This document shows positions 32,727-34,243 of a DNA stretch of 34,243 nt, in pieces (positions within the stretch are counted from its first letter, which is position 1; every line of letters begins with the position of its first letter). Made by a program: the position numbers and the translations under genes. Where the stretch lies: the NCBI GenBank assembly GCA_002409525.1, contig DHNM01000020.1, positions 1-34,243 on the forward strand. The letters run 5' to 3'. Source of the DNA: Eubacterium sp. UBA5416. GTDB taxonomy: Bacteria; Bacillota; Clostridia; Lachnospirales; Lachnospiraceae. A model generated the notes under the pieces. That model worked only from the letters and a program-made list of their open reading frames with translations, searched no databases and was not told where the DNA came from.

Positions 32727-33321
32727 CGGACTTCCTCCCCTCATATTTTCTTTTGATCTGCTGATAAAGACAACCTGCCACACCGGCAAGTACCACAACA
32801 AGCGGTGCACTTAGTGTTCCCACGGCGACAAGCAAAAACGCAGCAATCATCAAAATAACCGCAAAAGCATCTTTCAGATTAAAACGTCCCAGTGAAAATG
32901 CGGCGGAAAGCACCAGCGCCGCAGATGCTGCACGAATTCCCCTCATGGCTCCCAGTAACGGTCCGTGCTGTGGAATCAGATTTACCAGCACTGTTGCCAG
33001 GACCATCAGGACAAACGCGGGGAGAATCGCCCCGAAACCTGCTGCAAGCATTCCGGCCAGTCCGGCCGCACGCCGTCCCACCAGCGTCGCACAGTTTAAT
33101 GCAATCACTCCAGGCATCGTCTGCGAAAGAGTTGCGTATTCCATAAATTCATCCCTGCTCAGCAGTTTGTACCTTTGTACCGCATCCCGCTCAATCGCCG
33201 GGACAACTGCAAGACCTCCTGCGAAGGTAAAGGTACTGGCTTTCAGAAAGGTAAGAAACAGCGCAAAATAACTGCCTGATTTTGATCTTTCAGTAACATC
33301 TTCCCTTTTCTTGAACTTCAA
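32716..33321 (-). CDS. Half-size chromate-transporter-family protein (first)
   Basis: A 201-residue CHR-family protein with FLKASTFTFAGGLAVVPAIERD and TLSQTMPGVIALNCATLVGRRAAG, the paired counterparts of the motifs in the next gene, and about five hydrophobic segments. The start is TTG at 33321, right after an in-frame TGA and with GAAGG 8 nt upstream. The next ATG would remove little. The gene overlaps a short remnant ORF (33290-33400) in another frame. Confidence 0.9.
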   Translation of the reverse strand: MKFKKREDVTERSKSGSYFALFLTFLKASTFTFAGGLAVVPAIERDAVQRYKLLSRDEFMEYATLSQTMPGVIALNCATLVGRRAAGLAGMLAAGFGAILPAFVLMVLATVLVNLIPQHGPLLGAMRGIRAASAALVLSAAFSLGRFNLKDAFAVILMIAAFLLVAVGTLSAPLVVVLAGVAGCLYQQIKRKYEGRKSDDH

Positions 33322-33400
33322 TCATATAACCTTCTTTCTTTTGTAATAGTGTTTCCGGAACAACATCCGTATCCGTGGGTATTGTTACCCGGCCTGTCAT
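33290..33400 (-). pseudogene. Short remnant resembling the N-terminus of a GH112 phosphorylase
   Basis: An ATG at 33400, preceded by GGAGG, opens MTGRVTIPTDTDVVPETL, which resembles the N-terminus of galactosyl-hexosamine or galactosyl-rhamnose phosphorylases as I remember them. The similarity stops after about 18 residues, and the frame runs into the start of the transporter gene, ending at 33290-33292. It looks like a 5' stub left by a deletion. The match is short, so this is tentative. Confidence 0.4.
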
Positions 33401-33459
33401 CTTGTCCTCCATTGAACTCTTCTTCATATCATAGTTTTCGATACCTGTCTATCTTCAGC

Positions 33460-33505
33460 CTAAAAAAGACATCTTCCCAAAACTTATTAGAAGATGTCCT
33501 TTTTA
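33460..33505. terminator. Terminator of the RelBE-type operon
   Basis: CTAAAAAAGACATCTTC pairs with GAAGATGTCCTTTTTAG across a 13-nt loop. On the minus strand it ends in a TTTTTT run, about 20 nt after the toxin stop. It may work in both directions. Confidence 0.85.
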
Positions 33506-33523
33506 GACTGGGATACCAATCTC

Positions 33524-33838
33524 TTAATTCATTTTATTTTCAAAATCCTGCAATTCATGGAAAATATGTTCAACAATAGCCACATCATTTACCACACGGT
33601 AAAGCATGAAATACCTATGAGATAGAAAATTTATTCTCCTATATCCCTCTGTTCTTAATCTGGAATTCTCACAAAGCTTTAAACTGCCTGCAACTTGCCA
33701 TAAAGCATTTTTTGTCTCTTCAAAGTCCTCTAAAAAATTTTTCGATGTCTGTTCACTTTTCTTAACAAACATAAGATAGCTTAAATAGTTATCTAGATCA
33801 TATTCTGCATCTTCTGTTAACTGTACATCATAATCCAT
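33524..33838 (-). CDS. RelE/ParE family toxin
   Basis: A 104-residue protein with the RelE/ParE fold. It starts MDYDVQLTEDAEYDLDNYL, has a long helix, then LCENSRLRTEGYRRINFLSHRYFMLYRV (about residues 57-84, split here by LCENS and YRRINF) and VAIVEHIFHELQDF. The Arg/Tyr-rich beta-hairpin and terminal IxHxxHxxQD pattern are typical of ribosome-dependent mRNA interferases or gyrase inhibitors. These two classes cannot be separated by eye. It overlaps the antitoxin by 11 nt. Confidence 0.88.
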   Translation of the reverse strand: MDYDVQLTEDAEYDLDNYLSYLMFVKKSEQTSKNFLEDFEETKNALWQVAGSLKLCENSRLRTEGYRRINFLSHRYFMLYRVVNDVAIVEHIFHELQDFENKMN

Positions 33839-34127
33839 ATTTAGACCTCATGTCCAAAATAACGTCATCAGCACTCCTTAGATTTCCTTCATCTGCATGT
33901 TTACGTGAAAGTTCCAATCTAGATAATAATTCAGCTTCTGTCAATGGAATAAAAGGATTTTGTTTCATTATATTTCTTTTTAATTCAAACGGAAATCCAT
34001 TATTAGCAACCGCCTGTGTCAAAAACATACGAATTGCTGAAGTTGTATCTGTTCCCAAATCTTTAAACAAAGAGTCCGACTTCGCCTTCAAATCATCATC
34101 AACCCGAATTTGAATTGTACTAGACAT
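33828..34127 (-). CDS. RelB/DinJ family antitoxin
   Basis: A 99-residue antitoxin. The N-terminal ribbon-helix-helix has STIQIRVDDDLKAKSDSLF, DLGTDTTSAIRMFLTQAV and the RelB/DinJ signature GFPFEL. The C-terminal half carries the toxin-binding helix. It should bind its own promoter, where a dyad overlaps the -35 (34172-34203). GAGGAGG precedes the ATG. Confidence 0.93.
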   Translation of the reverse strand: MSSTIQIRVDDDLKAKSDSLFKDLGTDTTSAIRMFLTQAVANNGFPFELKRNIMKQNPFIPLTEAELLSRLELSRKHADEGNLRSADDVILDMRSKYGL

Positions 34128-34153
34128 ATAATACCTCCTCTTTAAATGTATTT

Positions 34154-34203
34154 ATTATAGCGGATTATTTGTGCTATGTCAACTCATATGTAATGATATA
34201 GCA
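34154..34203 (-). promoter_or_regulatory. Consensus promoter and dyad operator of the RelBE-type pair
   Basis: On the minus strand, TTGACA (34177-34182) and TATAAT (34154-34159) are perfect hexamers 17 nt apart. Arms TGCTATGTCA and TGATATAGCA (34172-34203) match at 9 of 10 positions and cover the -35, as expected for an autorepressed antitoxin promoter. Confidence 0.85.
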
Positions 34204-34243
34204 TAAAATAATCAACCAATGTTACTGTTCACACGTTGGCTTG

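Overview
The window reads as low-GC Gram-positive DNA, most likely a gut Clostridia/Lachnospiraceae-type anaerobe. The reasons are AGGAGG-type ribosome sites, sigma-A promoters close to TTGACA-17-TATAAT, YesM/YesN-type two-component genes, a microbial beta-glucuronidase locus, and protein families typical of that group. This assignment is inference; no rRNA or other taxonomic marker is present.

Layout. (1) 1-6877, minus strand: a type III-A CRISPR-Cas locus. A small acidic EF-hand-like protein is followed by cas6, cas10/csm1, csm2, csm3, csm4, csm5, a leader, and an array that runs off the left edge. Cas10 keeps both HD and GGDD motifs, but no Csm6/CARF effector and no cas1/cas2 are visible in the window. 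(2) 7079-8129: a WYL-domain regulator directly upstream of the csm operon, with a palindrome over the likely csm promoter. (3) 8178-9237: a decayed PadR/DUF1700/DUF4097 locus and a stub of a second WYL gene. (4) 9227-13069: an iron-siderophore-type ABC importer (binding protein, ATPase, two permeases) in which two of four genes have abnormal starts, then an HxlR regulator divergent from a Zn/NADP secondary alcohol dehydrogenase. (5) 14921-15860: a PAS protein and a YbaK/ProX-type deacylase. (6) 15926-16246: a probable type I toxin-antitoxin (28-residue hydrophobic peptide plus converging antisense RNA) that ordinary ORF calling would miss. (7) 16469-18730: two GNAT acetyltransferases and a damaged AbiE-type toxin-antitoxin pair. 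(8) 19011-32128: a glycan-use locus with an ABC sugar importer, a GH2 beta-glucuronidase, a DUF2264 (GH154-like) protein and a GH78-type alpha-L-rhamnosidase in one minus-strand operon, with a divergent YesM/YesN-type two-component system. (9) 32154-33400: two half-size chromate-transporter-family proteins and a short remnant resembling a GH112 phosphorylase N-terminus. (10) 33460-34203: a RelBE-type toxin-antitoxin pair with a perfect consensus promoter.

How the parts work together. The csm genes are tightly overlapped and form one interference unit that reads the array beside it. The glycan locus is coherent: rhamnosidase plus beta-glucuronidase(s) fit stepwise removal of Rha-GlcA caps such as those on arabinogalactan, with import by the SBP/permeases and induction by the two-component system. 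Between these two modules lies an accessory zone full of remnants, toxin-antitoxin systems and single-base frameshifts. Several frameshifts sit at homopolymer runs, so both real decay and assembly error must be considered.
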